64,000 bases of DNA from Stappia taiwanensis (GCF_014635285.1 NZ_BMCR01000002.1:496001-560000); one strand, 5' to 3'; positions 27,350 to 42,011 are shown, counted from the stretch's first letter. The notes: generated from the sequence alone by a model not told the origin. Program-made: numbers and translations.

Positions 27350-29346
27350 TGTCCCTGCCCGCTCTGCGCGGTCATCGCCGCGACCGCCGTCGCCGGCCGC
27401 GCGTTGCGCAAGACCCGGCCACGGTCGGCCAGGTCCTGTTCGTCCCGCGCGCATTCCTCGCGGCGGCGGGCCAGATCCTGCGACTGTGCCCGGAATCGCT
27501 GCCAGGCCTCCTCGTCCACCGCCTCCCCCAGGGCATCCAGTTCCGCCTCAAGCTCCTGTTCCAGGCCTCGAATTTCCAGCGTGTCAAGGTAGTGGCAGAA
27601 CAGATCCTCGATGAAATCGGCGGGCGGATCGTGCCGCAGGATCGGCAGGCGCTGCATCAGGTCCTGGAACCGGGGCTGCAGCCGTCCGCCGCGCGCGCCG
27701 CGCTCTTCCCCCTCAAGCACCTCGGAGAGGATCTGATAGAAGCGCTCGTCCAGCGTCTCGAAGAAGCTGCTGACCGGAACATCCTGCAATTCCGTAGCGA
27801 TCCGGCACAATTCATCGCGAAACCGGGCGTGCAGCGCATCGCTGATCCCGGCAAGGCTGATGCGCTCCACGTAGCGTTCCAGCAATTCGGGATATTTTAG
27901 GCACAGACCGCACAAGGTCCGCTCACTGCCGAACAGTGGGCCGGCCGGCGCTTCGGCGCGGCTGAGCGAGGGCGGAGCATCGGGCGCGCCGCCAGCCCGG
28001 CCCGCGCGCTTGCCACCGCTCGCACCGCCCGGCCCGGCTTGATCGCGCATGGCCCGCGCCTGGCGGTAGAACAGGTTGGACAGCCGCAGCCGAATATCGA
28101 GCTGATAGCCCCGCTTCACCCGCTCATCGGCAATCGAGCGCACAAGATCGTCGAGGCTTTTCTCCAGCGCCGCCTTCCGCTCCGGCGTGTCGATCCGCGC
28201 GCTCTCCACCTCGCGCGACCACAACACGTCGATCAGCGGCATCGCCCGGTCGAGCTGGGCGGACACCGCCGCCGCACCGCCCTCGGCGACCAGATCGTCC
28301 GGATCCTTGCCATCGGGCAGAAAGACGAACCCGAAGGAATGGCCGCTGCGCAGCACCGGCAGGATGCGGTCGACCGCCCGATGGGCCGCCGCCACACCCG
28401 CGGCATCGCCGTCGAAGCAGATCACCGGTTCAGGCGCCAGCCGCCACAGCCGACCCACCTGCTCCTCGGTGAAGGCGGTGCCAAGGGAGGCGACCACATG
28501 GGTAAACCCGGCCTGCCACAGCGCAATGGCATCCATGTAGCCTTCCACCACCAGCGCCTGGCCGAGCCGATAGGCCGGCTCCCGCGCCCGGTGGAAGTTG
28601 AACACCATCGTGCCTTTGTGAAACAGCGGCGTTTCCGGCGAATTGAGGTACTTCGGCTGGCCATCGGGATCGAGCGTCCGCCCGCCAAAGGCGACCACCC
28701 GCCCCCGGTCATCCTGGATCGGGATGATCAGCCGGTTGCGGAACCGGTCATAGGAGGCCCGGCCATCGTCGGGGCGGATCAGAAGCCCCGCCTCGACCAT
28801 CGCCGCCTCGTCCACCCCCTTGCCAAGCAGATGGCGCTTCAGCCCGTCACGCCCGTTCGGCGCAAAGCCGATGCGGAACTCGCGCACGGTTTCCGGCTTC
28901 AGCCGGCGCCGGGTCACATAGGCGCGGGCCGCCTCGCCGCCGGAGGTCGTCAGCTCTGCCTGAAAATACCGGGCGGCCATCTCGCAGACATCGGCAAGAC
29001 TGGCGCGCATCTCCGCCCGCTCCGCCGCGCGCGGGTCGGGCGCAGGCAACGGCACACCGGACTGTTCCGCCAGCCGCTCCACCGCTTCGGGAAAGGACAG
29101 CCCCTCGGTCTCGGTCAGAAACCGGAAATGATCGCCGGAGGCGCCGCAGCCAAAGCACTTGTAGCGCCCGCGCCGGTCGTCAACATGAAAGCTCGGGGTC
29201 TTTTCCTGGTGAAACGGGCAGCAGGCCCAGAAGTCGCCACGGGCGACCTGGGTCTTGCGCCGGTCCCAGCTGACCCGCCGGGCAACCACCTCCGACAGGG
29301 GCAGCCTTGCACGAATTTCGTCGAGCAATCCGGGTGAAAAACGCAT
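27346..29346 (-). CDS. dnaG: DNA primase
   Basis: This 666-residue primase makes the RNA primers for chromosome replication. The N-terminal zinc finger is CCPFHQEKTPSFHVDD followed by KCFGCG (about residues 41-70). The Toprim core has VVEGYMDAIALWQ and the acidic CFDGDAAG motif, and a C-terminal DnaB-interaction region follows a low-complexity linker near residue 440. It is preceded by yqeY after 42 bases and followed by rpoD. The stop codon is part of a short repeat. Confidence 0.97.
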   Translation of the reverse strand: MRFSPGLLDEIRARLPLSEVVARRVSWDRRKTQVARGDFWACCPFHQEKTPSFHVDDRRGRYKCFGCGASGDHFRFLTETEGLSFPEAVERLAEQSGVPLPAPDPRAAERAEMRASLADVCEMAARYFQAELTTSGGEAARAYVTRRRLKPETVREFRIGFAPNGRDGLKRHLLGKGVDEAAMVEAGLLIRPDDGRASYDRFRNRLIIPIQDDRGRVVAFGGRTLDPDGQPKYLNSPETPLFHKGTMVFNFHRAREPAYRLGQALVVEGYMDAIALWQAGFTHVVASLGTAFTEEQVGRLWRLAPEPVICFDGDAAGVAAAHRAVDRILPVLRSGHSFGFVFLPDGKDPDDLVAEGGAAAVSAQLDRAMPLIDVLWSREVESARIDTPERKAALEKSLDDLVRSIADERVKRGYQLDIRLRLSNLFYRQARAMRDQAGPGGASGGKRAGRAGGAPDAPPSLSRAEAPAGPLFGSERTLCGLCLKYPELLERYVERISLAGISDALHARFRDELCRIATELQDVPVSSFFETLDERFYQILSEVLEGEERGARGGRLQPRFQDLMQRLPILRHDPPADFIEDLFCHYLDTLEIRGLEQELEAELDALGEAVDEEAWQRFRAQSQDLARRREECARDEQDLADRGRVLRNARPATAVAAMTAQSGQGH

Positions 29347-29388
29347 GATATCCTGTATCCGATCTTCCGGAACGGCGGGCGAGACCCG

Positions 29389-29844
29389 TCAGTCGGCCCG
29401 CAGAAGATCCTTCACGACGCAGCTGGCGCGCACGAAATCCATCTGCCCCGGGTACCGTTCCTTCAGCGCCGACATGCACCGCCCCATGTCACGCAGTCCC
29501 TTGGCCTTGATATCGCGGACCACGTCCTCGCAGGCGGTTTTCATCGCCGCCTCGTCGAATTGCTTGGGGAGAAACTCCCGGATGATGGCAGCCTCCTCGC
29601 GCTCCTGCTCGGCGAGATCGAGCTGGCCGGCTTCCTCATAGTCGCGGATCGACCGATCGCGCTGGCCCACCATCTTGTTGAGGATATCCAGCACCTCGTC
29701 TTCCGGCACGCCGTCCTGTCCAAGCTCACGCGCCCGCGCGTCCCGATCCTTGATCGCCGCTTGCACGAGCCGCAGGGTCGCCGCCCGTCGCTTGTCGTCA
29801 CGATCGACCGCTTCGCGCAGTGCCGTGTTGATCCTGTCACGCAT
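29389..29844 (-). CDS. YqeY/GatB-like protein
   Basis: This 151-residue YqeY-family protein is entirely helical by composition (MRDRINTALREAVDRDDKRRAATLRLVQAAIKDRDARARE at the N-terminus, EREEAAIIREFLPKQFDEAAM in the middle). It resembles the tail domain of GatB, the amidotransferase subunit that corrects Glu-tRNA(Gln), but lacks the catalytic part; its own role is unproven. The ATG at 29844 fits orthologues better than the extended frame. It takes the first place in a yqeY-dnaG-rpoD order, where enterobacteria have rpsU. Confidence 0.9.
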   Translation of the reverse strand: MRDRINTALREAVDRDDKRRAATLRLVQAAIKDRDARARELGQDGVPEDEVLDILNKMVGQRDRSIRDYEEAGQLDLAEQEREEAAIIREFLPKQFDEAAMKTACEDVVRDIKAKGLRDMGRCMSALKERYPGQMDFVRASCVVKDLLRAD

Positions 29845-29963
29845 GACCTGCCCCGTTGTCTGCACCGCCACGGCGCCGGATGGCCTCCGCAGCGGCGGCC
29901 TATCCGTCAGCCCTATCAATTATACGATTGATTTTTATCGCTATTTTCTTGTCCAGCCGAGAG

Positions 29964-29992
29964 TTGACCCTTTCGCTGGCTTCCCCTACATT
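29964..29992 (+). promoter_or_regulatory. candidate sigma-70 promoter of carA
   Basis: TTGACC at 29964-29969 and TACATT at 29987-29992 are separated by exactly 17 bases, leaving a leader of about 90 bases. Within it TTGAC (30011-30015) and GTCAA (30032-30036) form an inverted pair that might be an operator. Confidence 0.5.
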
Positions 29993-30086
29993 GCCGCGCT
30001 GGACGCACCGTTGACATCTTCCCCATTGATCGTCAAGGCGCGCGACCCAAACATGATGTCACCGAGTAGAACGAGAAAGCAAGCAC

Positions 30087-31304
30087 ATGACGACCGCAGA
30101 CGCATGGTCCGCGACGCCGGTAACGGCCGTCCTCGTTTTGGCCGATGGAACCGTGATCGAGGGCCAGGGCTTCGGCGCAACCGGCCAAGCCTGCGCCGAA
30201 GTGTGCTTCAACACCGCGATCACCGGCTACGAGGAAATCCTCACGGACCCGTCCTACGCCGGGCAGATCGTGACCTTCACCTTCCCGCATATCGGCAATG
30301 TCGGCACCAATGACGAGGATGTCGAGACCGTCAACATGGCCTCCGCATCGGGCGTGCGCGGCGCGATCCTGCGCGCGGACGTCACCGACCCGTCGAACTA
30401 TCGCTCAAGCCGGCATCTGGATGCCTGGCTGAAGGCGCGTGACATCATCGGCCTGTCGGGCATCGACACCCGCGCGCTGACCGCGCTGATCCGCGAACGC
30501 GGTGCGCAGAACGCGATCATCGCCCACTCCCCCGAAGGGATCTTCGACCTGGACGCGCTGAAGGCGGCGGCGGCGAACTGGCCCGGCCTCGTCGGCATGG
30601 ACCTGGCCAAGGACGTCACCGCGGGCCAGAGCTTCACCTGGGACGAGACCTCCTGGGTCTGGAACGACGGCTACGGTCAGCGCCAGGACGACAGCTTCCA
30701 CGTGGTCGCCATCGACTACGGCATCAAGCGCAACATCCTGCGGCTGCTCGCTGATGCCGGCTGCAAGGTGACCGTCCTGCCGGCCAGCGCCAGCGCCGAG
30801 GATGTGCTGTCGCGCGAACCGGATGGCATTTTCCTGTCGAACGGCCCGGGCGACCCGGCGGCGACCGGCGAATACGCGGTTCCGGTGATTCGCGAGCTGG
30901 TGGCCAGCGGCCTGCCGCTGTTCGGCATCTGCCTCGGCCACCAGATGCTGGCCCTCGCCCTCGGCGGCGAGACCGTGAAGATGCATCAAGGGCACCACGG
31001 CGCCAATCATCCGGTCTACGACCGCACCACCGGCAAGGTGGAGATCACCTCGATGAACCATGGCTTCGCGGTCGATGCCGCCAGCCTGCCGGAGACGGTC
31101 GAGGAGACCCATGTCTCCCTGTTCGACGGCTCCAACTGCGGCCTCAGGATCTCCGGCCAGCCGGTGTTCTCGGTGCAATATCACCCGGAAGCCTCACCCG
31201 GCCCGCGCGACAGCCACTATCTGTTCCGGCGCTTCACCAACCTGATGCGCGCCCGGCGCGGCGATACGGAGCTGCCGGAGAAGGCAGCGCCCGCCGCCGC
31301 CTGA
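30087..31304 (+). CDS. carA: carbamoyl-phosphate synthase small subunit
   Basis: This glutamine amidotransferase subunit releases ammonia from glutamine for carbamoyl phosphate, the precursor of arginine and pyrimidines. The 405-residue protein has an N-terminal CPSase domain (LVLADGTVIEGQGFGATG) and a C-terminal class I amidotransferase with the nucleophilic cysteine in LFGICLGHQ and His-Glu in QYHPEASPGP. Its partner carB lies 2.9 kb downstream with three regulatory genes between. A strong terminator ends the transcript, so carA and carB are not cotranscribed from here. Confidence 0.97.
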   Translation: MTTADAWSATPVTAVLVLADGTVIEGQGFGATGQACAEVCFNTAITGYEEILTDPSYAGQIVTFTFPHIGNVGTNDEDVETVNMASASGVRGAILRADVTDPSNYRSSRHLDAWLKARDIIGLSGIDTRALTALIRERGAQNAIIAHSPEGIFDLDALKAAAANWPGLVGMDLAKDVTAGQSFTWDETSWVWNDGYGQRQDDSFHVVAIDYGIKRNILRLLADAGCKVTVLPASASAEDVLSREPDGIFLSNGPGDPAATGEYAVPVIRELVASGLPLFGICLGHQMLALALGGETVKMHQGHHGANHPVYDRTTGKVEITSMNHGFAVDAASLPETVEETHVSLFDGSNCGLRISGQPVFSVQYHPEASPGPRDSHYLFRRFTNLMRARRGDTELPEKAAPAAA

Positions 31305-31340
31305 CCCGGAGGCGGCCCTCAGGCACGGCCCGACCCATCC

Positions 31341-31384
31341 AACGCAAAACGCCCACGTCCTTCCGGACGTGGGCGTTTTGCGTT
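31341..31384. terminator. bidirectional terminator between carA and merR-type gene
   Basis: A perfect 20-bp stem (31341-31360 with 31365-31384) and a 4-base TTCC loop lie between two convergent genes. The arm contains AAAACGCCCACGTCC, giving runs of T after the GC-rich core on both strands. Confidence 0.92.
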
Positions 31385-31413
31385 GACTTCGTATTTGCCG
31401 GTCTGGCTTGGCC

Positions 31414-31878
31414 TCAGGCATTCGCCCGCGTTTGCAGCAGGCCGTCGAGTGCGGCGAGCACACCGCTCATTTCCTGCACCTGGTCGCTCAACTGCGCCTG
31501 CTGCTCCTTCAGGATTTCCTCCTGACGGGCACAGATCTCGCGCAGGGCCTGCAATTGCGCCGCGCGCCCCATCTTGCCCTCCACGAGCGAGATGACCTCG
31601 CGGATCTCGATCAGCGTCAGCCCGATGCGCTTGGCCTGCAGGATCACCCGCATCCGGCCGATATCGCGAGCGCCATAGAACCGACGCGCGCCCCGACGCT
31701 CAGGCCGCAGCAGGCCCTTTTCCTCATAGAAGCGCAAGGCCCGCAAGGTTACGCCGAAGGTTTCCGACATCTCGGCGATCGACAGCTTGGTCGTGTCATT
31801 GGCATCCACCTGAATAGGCCCGGCCAAATCCGGCACAGAGATCGCTTCCATCGTCACTTCCACCATAGTCCCGTTCAT
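31414..31878 (-). CDS. MerR family regulator
   Basis: This 154-residue regulator has the MerR winged helix (LSIAEMSETFGVTLRALRFYEEKGLLRPERRGARRFYGARDIGRMRVILQAKRIGLTLIEI, about residues 28-95) and a C-terminal dimerising coiled coil (ALREICARQEEILKEQQAQLSDQVQEM). No cysteine cluster for metal binding is present in the effector part. Start codons at 31878, 31866 and 31851 are all possible; the first is given. It is convergent with carA. The effector and targets are unknown. Confidence 0.88.
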   Translation of the reverse strand: MNGTMVEVTMEAISVPDLAGPIQVDANDTTKLSIAEMSETFGVTLRALRFYEEKGLLRPERRGARRFYGARDIGRMRVILQAKRIGLTLIEIREVISLVEGKMGRAAQLQALREICARQEEILKEQQAQLSDQVQEMSGVLAALDGLLQTRANA

Positions 31879-32361
31879 TATTCCCAACCCCGCGCACCAT
31901 CTTCTAGAGCAAGATGTCAGCCCGCACGCTCCCCGTGCACCAAGGAGCCAGACGGCGGCATCGTTCGAGAGAGTGGTTGCCGGCCACAGCCCCACCGCTT
32001 GCGGCCACCGGGAATTATGCCACCACCGGCGTCCGACAACCTTCTCTCAACGCGCCATTTTTTTATCTTCCCAAACGTTGGCACGTAGGCATACGGAGCC
32101 ATTATTAGATATTTTTGAAATATCTCAACCACAAAAGATGAAAATTACAATTACTTAAGAAAGAAGGTGATCCAAGTGAAACAAAATTCCGAATACATCA
32201 TAAAAAATACATAATACATGAATTTTAATGTAAATTATATTTCTATAATACAAAGATTTCGGATTTCTGAATACAAAACACAACACCGCCTCGATTACTT
32301 CAAGTGCAAATACCCTAGGGACATGCATCCACCCGAGCCGGCCCCTCGGACCGCTTCCGCG
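31879..32361. other. AT-rich intergenic region between two regulators
   Basis: No gene is supported here, apart from a 12-codon frame near 32176 (GTG after AGAAGG) that is too short to judge. From about 32080 to 32310 the DNA is strikingly AT-rich for this genome. It holds a dyad CATCTT/AAGATG (31898-31903 and 31911-31916) upstream of the MerR-type gene, and AGATATTT/AAATATCT (32107-32114 and 32118-32125). Confidence 0.45.
32107..32125. repeat. AT-rich inverted repeat
   Basis: AGATATTT and its exact complement AAATATCT are separated by three bases (TTG). It could be an operator or a weak terminator of the AraC-type gene upstream on the minus strand. Confidence 0.45.
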
Positions 32362-33411
32362 CTAGCGGCCGTCGCGGCTATCCGCGCGGCGCCATTCGCT
32401 GGGCGGACAGCCGAACCAGCGCCGGGCCGCGCGGGTGAAATTGCCCACCGCCGAGAAGCCAAGCCGGAAGGCAATTTCCGAGACGGGAAAATCCGTGTGC
32501 GCCAACAGGTCCTCGGCCATGCGCCGGCGCACACTGTCATGCAACTGATTGAAGGTGAGCCCCCGTCCCGCCAGCCGGCGCTGCAGAACCCGGACACTGG
32601 TCGCCACCGCATTGGCCACATCGCCGATGGTCAACCCGGGCTCCTGAATGCGCGCGGCGATCGCATCGCTCACCACGGCAATGAAATCGTCGGCGCGGCG
32701 CCGGTCGGCCAGCCGGCGCTGGTTGAGCTCGCACAGCGCAGCGAACAGATCCGCATCGTAGAACGGGTTGGACACATCGGCATCGCCCGTATGAATGGTG
32801 ATCCGGCACGCCCGCGTCCCATACCGGACCGGAACCCCGAAAAACGCCTCATGCTCAGCCGTGTTCGCCGGAGCATCACGAGACAGCTCCACCTCCACCA
32901 GCCGGGCATCGGGCCCCGCCGAACGCATCAGGAGCGAAAGCGTCTTGCTGACGGTCCTGTCCACCAATTGGTTGCGACAAACCAGTTCCGGCGAAAAGGC
33001 AAAATGCAGCGACGCCGTGCGTCCCTCCACCTCGGCTCCCGCCGCGTCCAGATCGACGGCGATCCGCAGGAAGCGGGCGGCCACATCGAACCCGCTGCGC
33101 AGGTCCGGGGCATGACGCACGGCAAGCGACACCGTGTTTTCCGCCCCCGCCCCAAGCATCCGTGTCCAGCGCAGCGCGAACAGCTCATCGTCGCAATGAC
33201 GGGCGCAAGCCTCCAGCATCCGCGCATGCGCCCTGAGGCTGATATAGCCGGAAAAGGACATCTCCCGGCGCGCCCGGTCGAGACCGCACTCACGCATCAC
33301 CGCTTCGAACGGCACTTTGCGGACACGGCAGTATTCTTCAAGCCCGCATTGGGCCCTTGCGTGTATCAGCAGTGTTTCGGTCGAAGCAGGACCGTCGGGA
33401 CAGACGAACAT
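32362..33411 (-). CDS. AraC-family regulator with arabinose-binding-type domain
   Basis: This 349-residue regulator combines an N-terminal ligand domain of the AraC/OruR type (about residues 15-210, with FSGYISLRAHARMLEACARHCDDELFALRW) and a C-terminal helix-turn-helix domain (about 240-340, GLTIGDVANAVATSVRVLQRRLAGRGLTFNQL and VSEIAFRLGFSAVGNFTRAARRWFGCPPSEWR). The ATG at 33411 is chosen; the frame can extend to 33471. No metabolic gene is adjacent, so its regulon cannot be guessed. Confidence 0.87.
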   Translation of the reverse strand: MFVCPDGPASTETLLIHARAQCGLEEYCRVRKVPFEAVMRECGLDRARREMSFSGYISLRAHARMLEACARHCDDELFALRWTRMLGAGAENTVSLAVRHAPDLRSGFDVAARFLRIAVDLDAAGAEVEGRTASLHFAFSPELVCRNQLVDRTVSKTLSLLMRSAGPDARLVEVELSRDAPANTAEHEAFFGVPVRYGTRACRITIHTGDADVSNPFYDADLFAALCELNQRRLADRRRADDFIAVVSDAIAARIQEPGLTIGDVANAVATSVRVLQRRLAGRGLTFNQLHDSVRRRMAEDLLAHTDFPVSEIAFRLGFSAVGNFTRAARRWFGCPPSEWRRADSRDGR

Positions 33412-33699
33412 TAAGACGAAACCTGCGAGGGGGAGGATCCGACCGGCAAGGCGCCGCTCGCTTCGTTGCATGAGCCATCAAGGAGATAAACAACAGTATC
33501 AACAACTTCTGCGGAGGTCCACCAATCCCCACCACTCGGCACGCACAAAGTAAACGAAGCGCTCGCCGGCACGCGGGTTTGACTTTTCCGGCAAGAAGCC
33601 GGATTCATGAAATCCCGCCGGGTCGACGGGAACCGATTGAACACATGACGAAAAGCCGCCCTGGTGGCACGAACGCATCCGCCGAAATCGGGACGGACC

Positions 33700-34026
33700 A
33701 TGAAACGGAACGTGAAAGAACCAGACCAACCTCGGACCCGCCACCGGACCATGACATCCGACCAGTTCCGCCATTGGCGCAAATCCCTCGGCCTCAAGCA
33801 GAAGGATGCCGCCGACCGGCTCGGGTTGAAGAAACGGATGATCCAGTACTATGAAAAGGGCGACCGTGACGGACGACCGGTGGAAATCCCGAAGTCGGTT
33901 CGCCTGGCCTGCTTCGCCATCTCCAGCGGCATCGGCGACTTCGATGGATCCGGCGTTTTCCCGGTGACCGAGCTGGAGACAACCGCCCCTCAGACCGACA
34001 CCCTCCCTTGTGAACAGGAGCTCTGA
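33700..34026 (+). CDS. XRE-type helix-turn-helix protein
   Basis: This 108-residue protein consists of a short basic N-terminus, an XRE/Cro-type helix-turn-helix (FRHWRKSLGLKQKDAADRLGLKKRMIQYYEKG, about residues 22-53) and an acidic tail. It resembles small regulators found in Rhizobiales chromosomes rather than phage repressors. The ATG at 33700 has GGACGG upstream; a second ATG at 33751 would give a shorter protein that still holds the whole domain. It lies on the carB strand, 153 bases upstream. Confidence 0.75.
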   Translation: MKRNVKEPDQPRTRHRTMTSDQFRHWRKSLGLKQKDAADRLGLKKRMIQYYEKGDRDGRPVEIPKSVRLACFAISSGIGDFDGSGVFPVTELETTAPQTDTLPCEQEL

Positions 34027-34060
34027 AGCGGCCACATAGAGCCGATACCACAAGACGGGG

Positions 34061-34089
34061 TTCCCCGACGCGCGCTTTTTCCCTATAAG
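34061..34089 (+). promoter_or_regulatory. candidate promoter of carB
   Basis: TATAAG at 34084-34089 is preceded 17 bases upstream by the weak -35 hexamer TTCCCC. It lies about 90 bases before the carB start, which would give carB its own promoter. Confidence 0.35.
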
Positions 34090-34179
34090 CCGCGTTCAGC
34101 CGACATACACAATGACAGACCGTGGCCTCACCGCCTCCGTTTCCTCACGGCGGAAGCGCCGTATTCTTGCGAGCCCGAT

Positions 34180-37494
<3,315 letters not shown>

Positions 37495-37598
37495 TGTGAG
37501 ATCGGCCCGTTCGGGGTGAACCCGGCCGGGCCATAAAACTGTTGTCCGCGCGCTCCTTGAAAGAGCAGGGACGCGTGTAGGGAAAGGGTCCAGGACCT

Positions 37599-38072
37599 AT
37601 GGAAAAAGTTCCTATGACATCCGCCGGCCATGCGATGCTGGAACGGGAACTCAAACAGCGGACGTCGGAAGAACGGCCGCGGATCATCCAGGCGATCGCC
37701 GAAGCGCGCGCCCATGGCGATCTGTCGGAGAATGCGGAGTATCATGCTGCCAAGGAGCAGCAGAGCCACAATGAAGGCCGCATCAACGAGCTGGAAGACA
37801 AGCTCGGCCGGGCCGAGGTGATCGACGTCACCAAGCTGTCCGGCGACACGGTCAAGTTCGGTGCGACGGTCACGCTGGTGGACGAGGACACCGAGGAAGA
37901 AAAGACCTACACGATCGTTGGCGATGTGGAAGCCGACGTGAAGGCAGGCCGTATTTCGATTTCCTCGCCGATCGCCCGCGCGCTGATCGGCAAGTCGACG
38001 GGCGACAGCGTCGAGGTCGCGGCGCCCGGAGGTGCCCACGCCTACGAGATCATCAAGATCACCTTCGGATAA
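37599..38072 (+). CDS. greA: transcription elongation factor GreA
   Basis: GreA rescues backtracked RNA polymerase by stimulating cleavage of the transcript end. The 157-residue protein has the N-terminal coiled coil with the tip acidic motif [16 protein letters not shown] (the essential Asp and Glu) and a C-terminal FKBP-like domain ([31 protein letters not shown]). It follows carB by 104 bases on the same strand, a common Rhizobiales order, and is convergent with an Lrp-type gene. Confidence 0.97.
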   Translation: MEKVPMTSAGHAMLERELKQRTSEERPRIIQAIAEARAHGDLSENAEYHAAKEQQSHNEGRINELEDKLGRAEVIDVTKLSGDTVKFGATVTLVDEDTEEEKTYTIVGDVEADVKAGRISISSPIARALIGKSTGDSVEVAAPGGAHAYEIIKITFG

Positions 38073-38230
38073 GCACCGGCCGGCTTCAGCCAGCCCGGAT
38101 TGCGCACGCGACCGATCGCCGCACGGCCCTCTATACCGCTGAGCGGCGCGGTCCCTCTCCAGGAAAAACCTTCCGCGAATACGTCCCAGCGCGACGGACC
38201 CTTGCGCGATGGATCGAAGGGCCGCCGTTG

Positions 38231-38707
38231 TCAGTCGATATGCTCGACCGGCACGGCGGCCTCGTTCTTGGTCTGGCGGATGGTCAGCGCCGTGCGCACA
38301 TTGTCCACGTTCGGCGCGGCCGTCAGATCGCGGATGATGAAGTTCTGGAAGCTTTGCAGATCCGGAACCACGCATTTCAACAGGAAATCCACCTCACCGG
38401 ACAGCATGTAGCTCTCGCGCACCTCCGGCCAGGCTTCAACCTGCGTCTCGAAGGCAAGCAGATCCGCTTCCGTCTGGCTGTGCAATCCGACCATGGCGAA
38501 GGCCGTGACGTCGAAGCCGAGCTGCTTTTCATCCAGCAAGGTGCGATAGCCGCGAATGAGGCCGGCTTCCTCAAGGGCGCGCACCCGTCTGAGGCAGGGG
38601 GGCGCGGAAATGCCGACCCGGCGCGCCAGCTCGACGTTGGTGATGCGGCCATCGGCCTGCAATTCCTTAAGGATATGCCAATCAATCGCATCGAGGCGGA
38701 TTTTCAC
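38231..38707 (-). CDS. Lrp/AsnC family regulator
   Basis: This 158-residue Lrp-family regulator has an N-terminal winged helix (LDAIDWHILKELQADGRITNVELARRVGISAPPCLRRVRAL, about residues 5-45) and a RAM domain (about 65-150, with ESYMLSGEVDFLLKCVVPDL). It lies upstream, on the opposite strand, of the block with trxB and an LsrB-like gene; in Sinorhizobium an lrp gene is also a neighbour of trxB and lsrB, so orthology is likely but not proven. It starts at the ATG at 38707. Confidence 0.9.
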   Translation of the reverse strand: MKIRLDAIDWHILKELQADGRITNVELARRVGISAPPCLRRVRALEEAGLIRGYRTLLDEKQLGFDVTAFAMVGLHSQTEADLLAFETQVEAWPEVRESYMLSGEVDFLLKCVVPDLQSFQNFIIRDLTAAPNVDNVRTALTIRQTKNEAAVPVEHID

Positions 38708-38879
38708 TCTGGTCTCCTTCGCAGATCAATGGCACAGCCATCCTTGCGAGTCTCTCGCTGGGGCGCGGCGGGGCTGTCCTGGCGCGCGCCCCCCGCGAAT
38801 CCCGGTTCGGATCGGGCGCTCATGTCTTAGCGCCTTAGTGTTTTTTGCGTAAGTCTGCAATACTGTGACAACGGACGGC

Positions 38880-40888
<2,009 letters not shown>

Positions 40889-40938
40889 CCTGCCGTTCGC
40901 GCCCCGTATCACCAAACAAGAAACTGGCGGATATCACT

Positions 40939-41835
40939 GTGCCGTTGGACTGGGACAAACTTCGCATTTTCCACGCAGCGGCACAGGCCGGGAGCTTCAC
41001 CCACGCCGGTGAAGCCCTCAACATGAGCCAATCCGCTGTCAGCCGACAGGTCAGCGCCCTGGAGCATGACCTGAAGGTGCCCCTGTTTCACCGCCACGCC
41101 CGCGGCTTGCTGCTGACGGAACAGGGCGAAGTGCTCTACCGCACCGCGCGGGAAGTGCTGATGAAGCTGGAGGCGGCCCAGACCCGCCTCACCGACAGCC
41201 GCGAGAAACCGAGCGGCGTGCTGCGGATCACCACCACGGTCGGCCTCGGCTCGACCTGGCTGGCCCAGCGCCTGCATGAGTTCATCGACCTCTACCCGGA
41301 CATGGAACTCAGGCTGATCTTCGACGACGAAGAGCTCGATCTTGGCATGCGCGAGGCCGATGCGGCGATCCGTCTGCGCCAACCGACCCAGCCCGACCTG
41401 ATCCAGCGCAAGCTGTTCACGGTCCATTTCCATCTCTACGCCGCCCCGTCCTATCTCAAGCGCTTTGGCGCACCGAAAAGCGTGGCGGATCTCGATTCGC
41501 ACCGGATCATCACCTTCGGCGAGCAGGCCCCGCCCTATTTGCGCGACATGAACTGGCTGGAGACCGCCGGGCTTCCCGCCGGGCAGCGCCGGCGCAGCGT
41601 CCTGCGCATAAACAATGTGGTGGCGATCAAGCGCGCCGTGCAGCAGGGAACCGGCATCGCCATCCTGCCCGACTACATCAACGAGGAAGGCTCCGGCCTC
41701 GTCCAGTTGATCCCCGAAGCCGAAGTGCCGAGCTTCGACACCTTCTTCGTCTATCCGTCCGAGTTGAAGAACACCGCCCGCATCACCGCCTTCCGCGACT
41801 TCCTGCTGGCGAACGCCGAACGCTGGACCTTCTGA
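40939..41835 (+). CDS. lsrB: LysR-family regulator, LsrB/VtlR type
   Basis: This 298-residue LysR protein has an N-terminal helix-turn-helix (LDWDKLRIFHAAAQAGSFTHAGEALNMSQSAVSRQVSALE) and a LysR substrate domain. Its place after trxB and before tandem AbcR-type sRNAs matches LsrB of Sinorhizobium and VtlR of Brucella, which control AbcR sRNAs and stress or virulence functions. The start is GTG. The protein contains no cysteine at all, whereas redox-active cysteines have been reported for S. meliloti LsrB. The symbol rests on synteny and overall similarity. Confidence 0.82.
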   Translation: MPLDWDKLRIFHAAAQAGSFTHAGEALNMSQSAVSRQVSALEHDLKVPLFHRHARGLLLTEQGEVLYRTAREVLMKLEAAQTRLTDSREKPSGVLRITTTVGLGSTWLAQRLHEFIDLYPDMELRLIFDDEELDLGMREADAAIRLRQPTQPDLIQRKLFTVHFHLYAAPSYLKRFGAPKSVADLDSHRIITFGEQAPPYLRDMNWLETAGLPAGQRRRSVLRINNVVAIKRAVQQGTGIAILPDYINEEGSGLVQLIPEAEVPSFDTFFVYPSELKNTARITAFRDFLLANAERWTF

Positions 41836-41841
41836 GCCATT

Positions 41842-41875
41842 CCGGCGCCCTCTCCTGGCAAGGGAGGGGCGCCGG
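41842..41875 (+). other. GC-rich hairpin after the LsrB-type gene
   Basis: CCGGCGCCC (41842-41850) pairs with GGGCGCCGG (41867-41875) just after the stop codon. There is no T-run, so it may stabilise the mRNA end or act in Rho-dependent termination. Confidence 0.35.
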
Positions 41876-41948
41876 GCCGCCCGACTGGGCACGAATTGGC
41901 CTCATAGGGTCGCCGTTGCCCATTTCAATGGCAACGCCCCACCAATTC

Positions 41949-42006
41949 TGCATAGCTGCAATGCAAAGGCGCTTCTTGCATAGGCACGTTGTGCAGTGCA
42001 TATAAG
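41949..42006 (+). promoter_or_regulatory. promoter region of the first AbcR-type sRNA
   Basis: Two TGCA dyads precede the gene: TGCA-N9-TGCA at 41949-41965 and TGCA-N11-TGCA at 41977-41995. They are followed by TATAAG at 42001-42006 (or CATATA two bases earlier, 17 bases after TTGCAT). Both dyads are conserved at the same spacing before the second copy, so they are candidate LsrB-type binding sites. Confidence 0.6.
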
Positions 42007-42011
42007 CAACA

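Noticed and set aside
32176-32214. A 12-codon frame in the AT-rich spacer
   Set aside because: Although AGAAGG precedes a GTG, it is too short to separate from chance.
37504-37533. Hairpin between carB and greA
   Set aside because: The arms GGCCCG/CGGGCC are only six bases long and there is no T-run.
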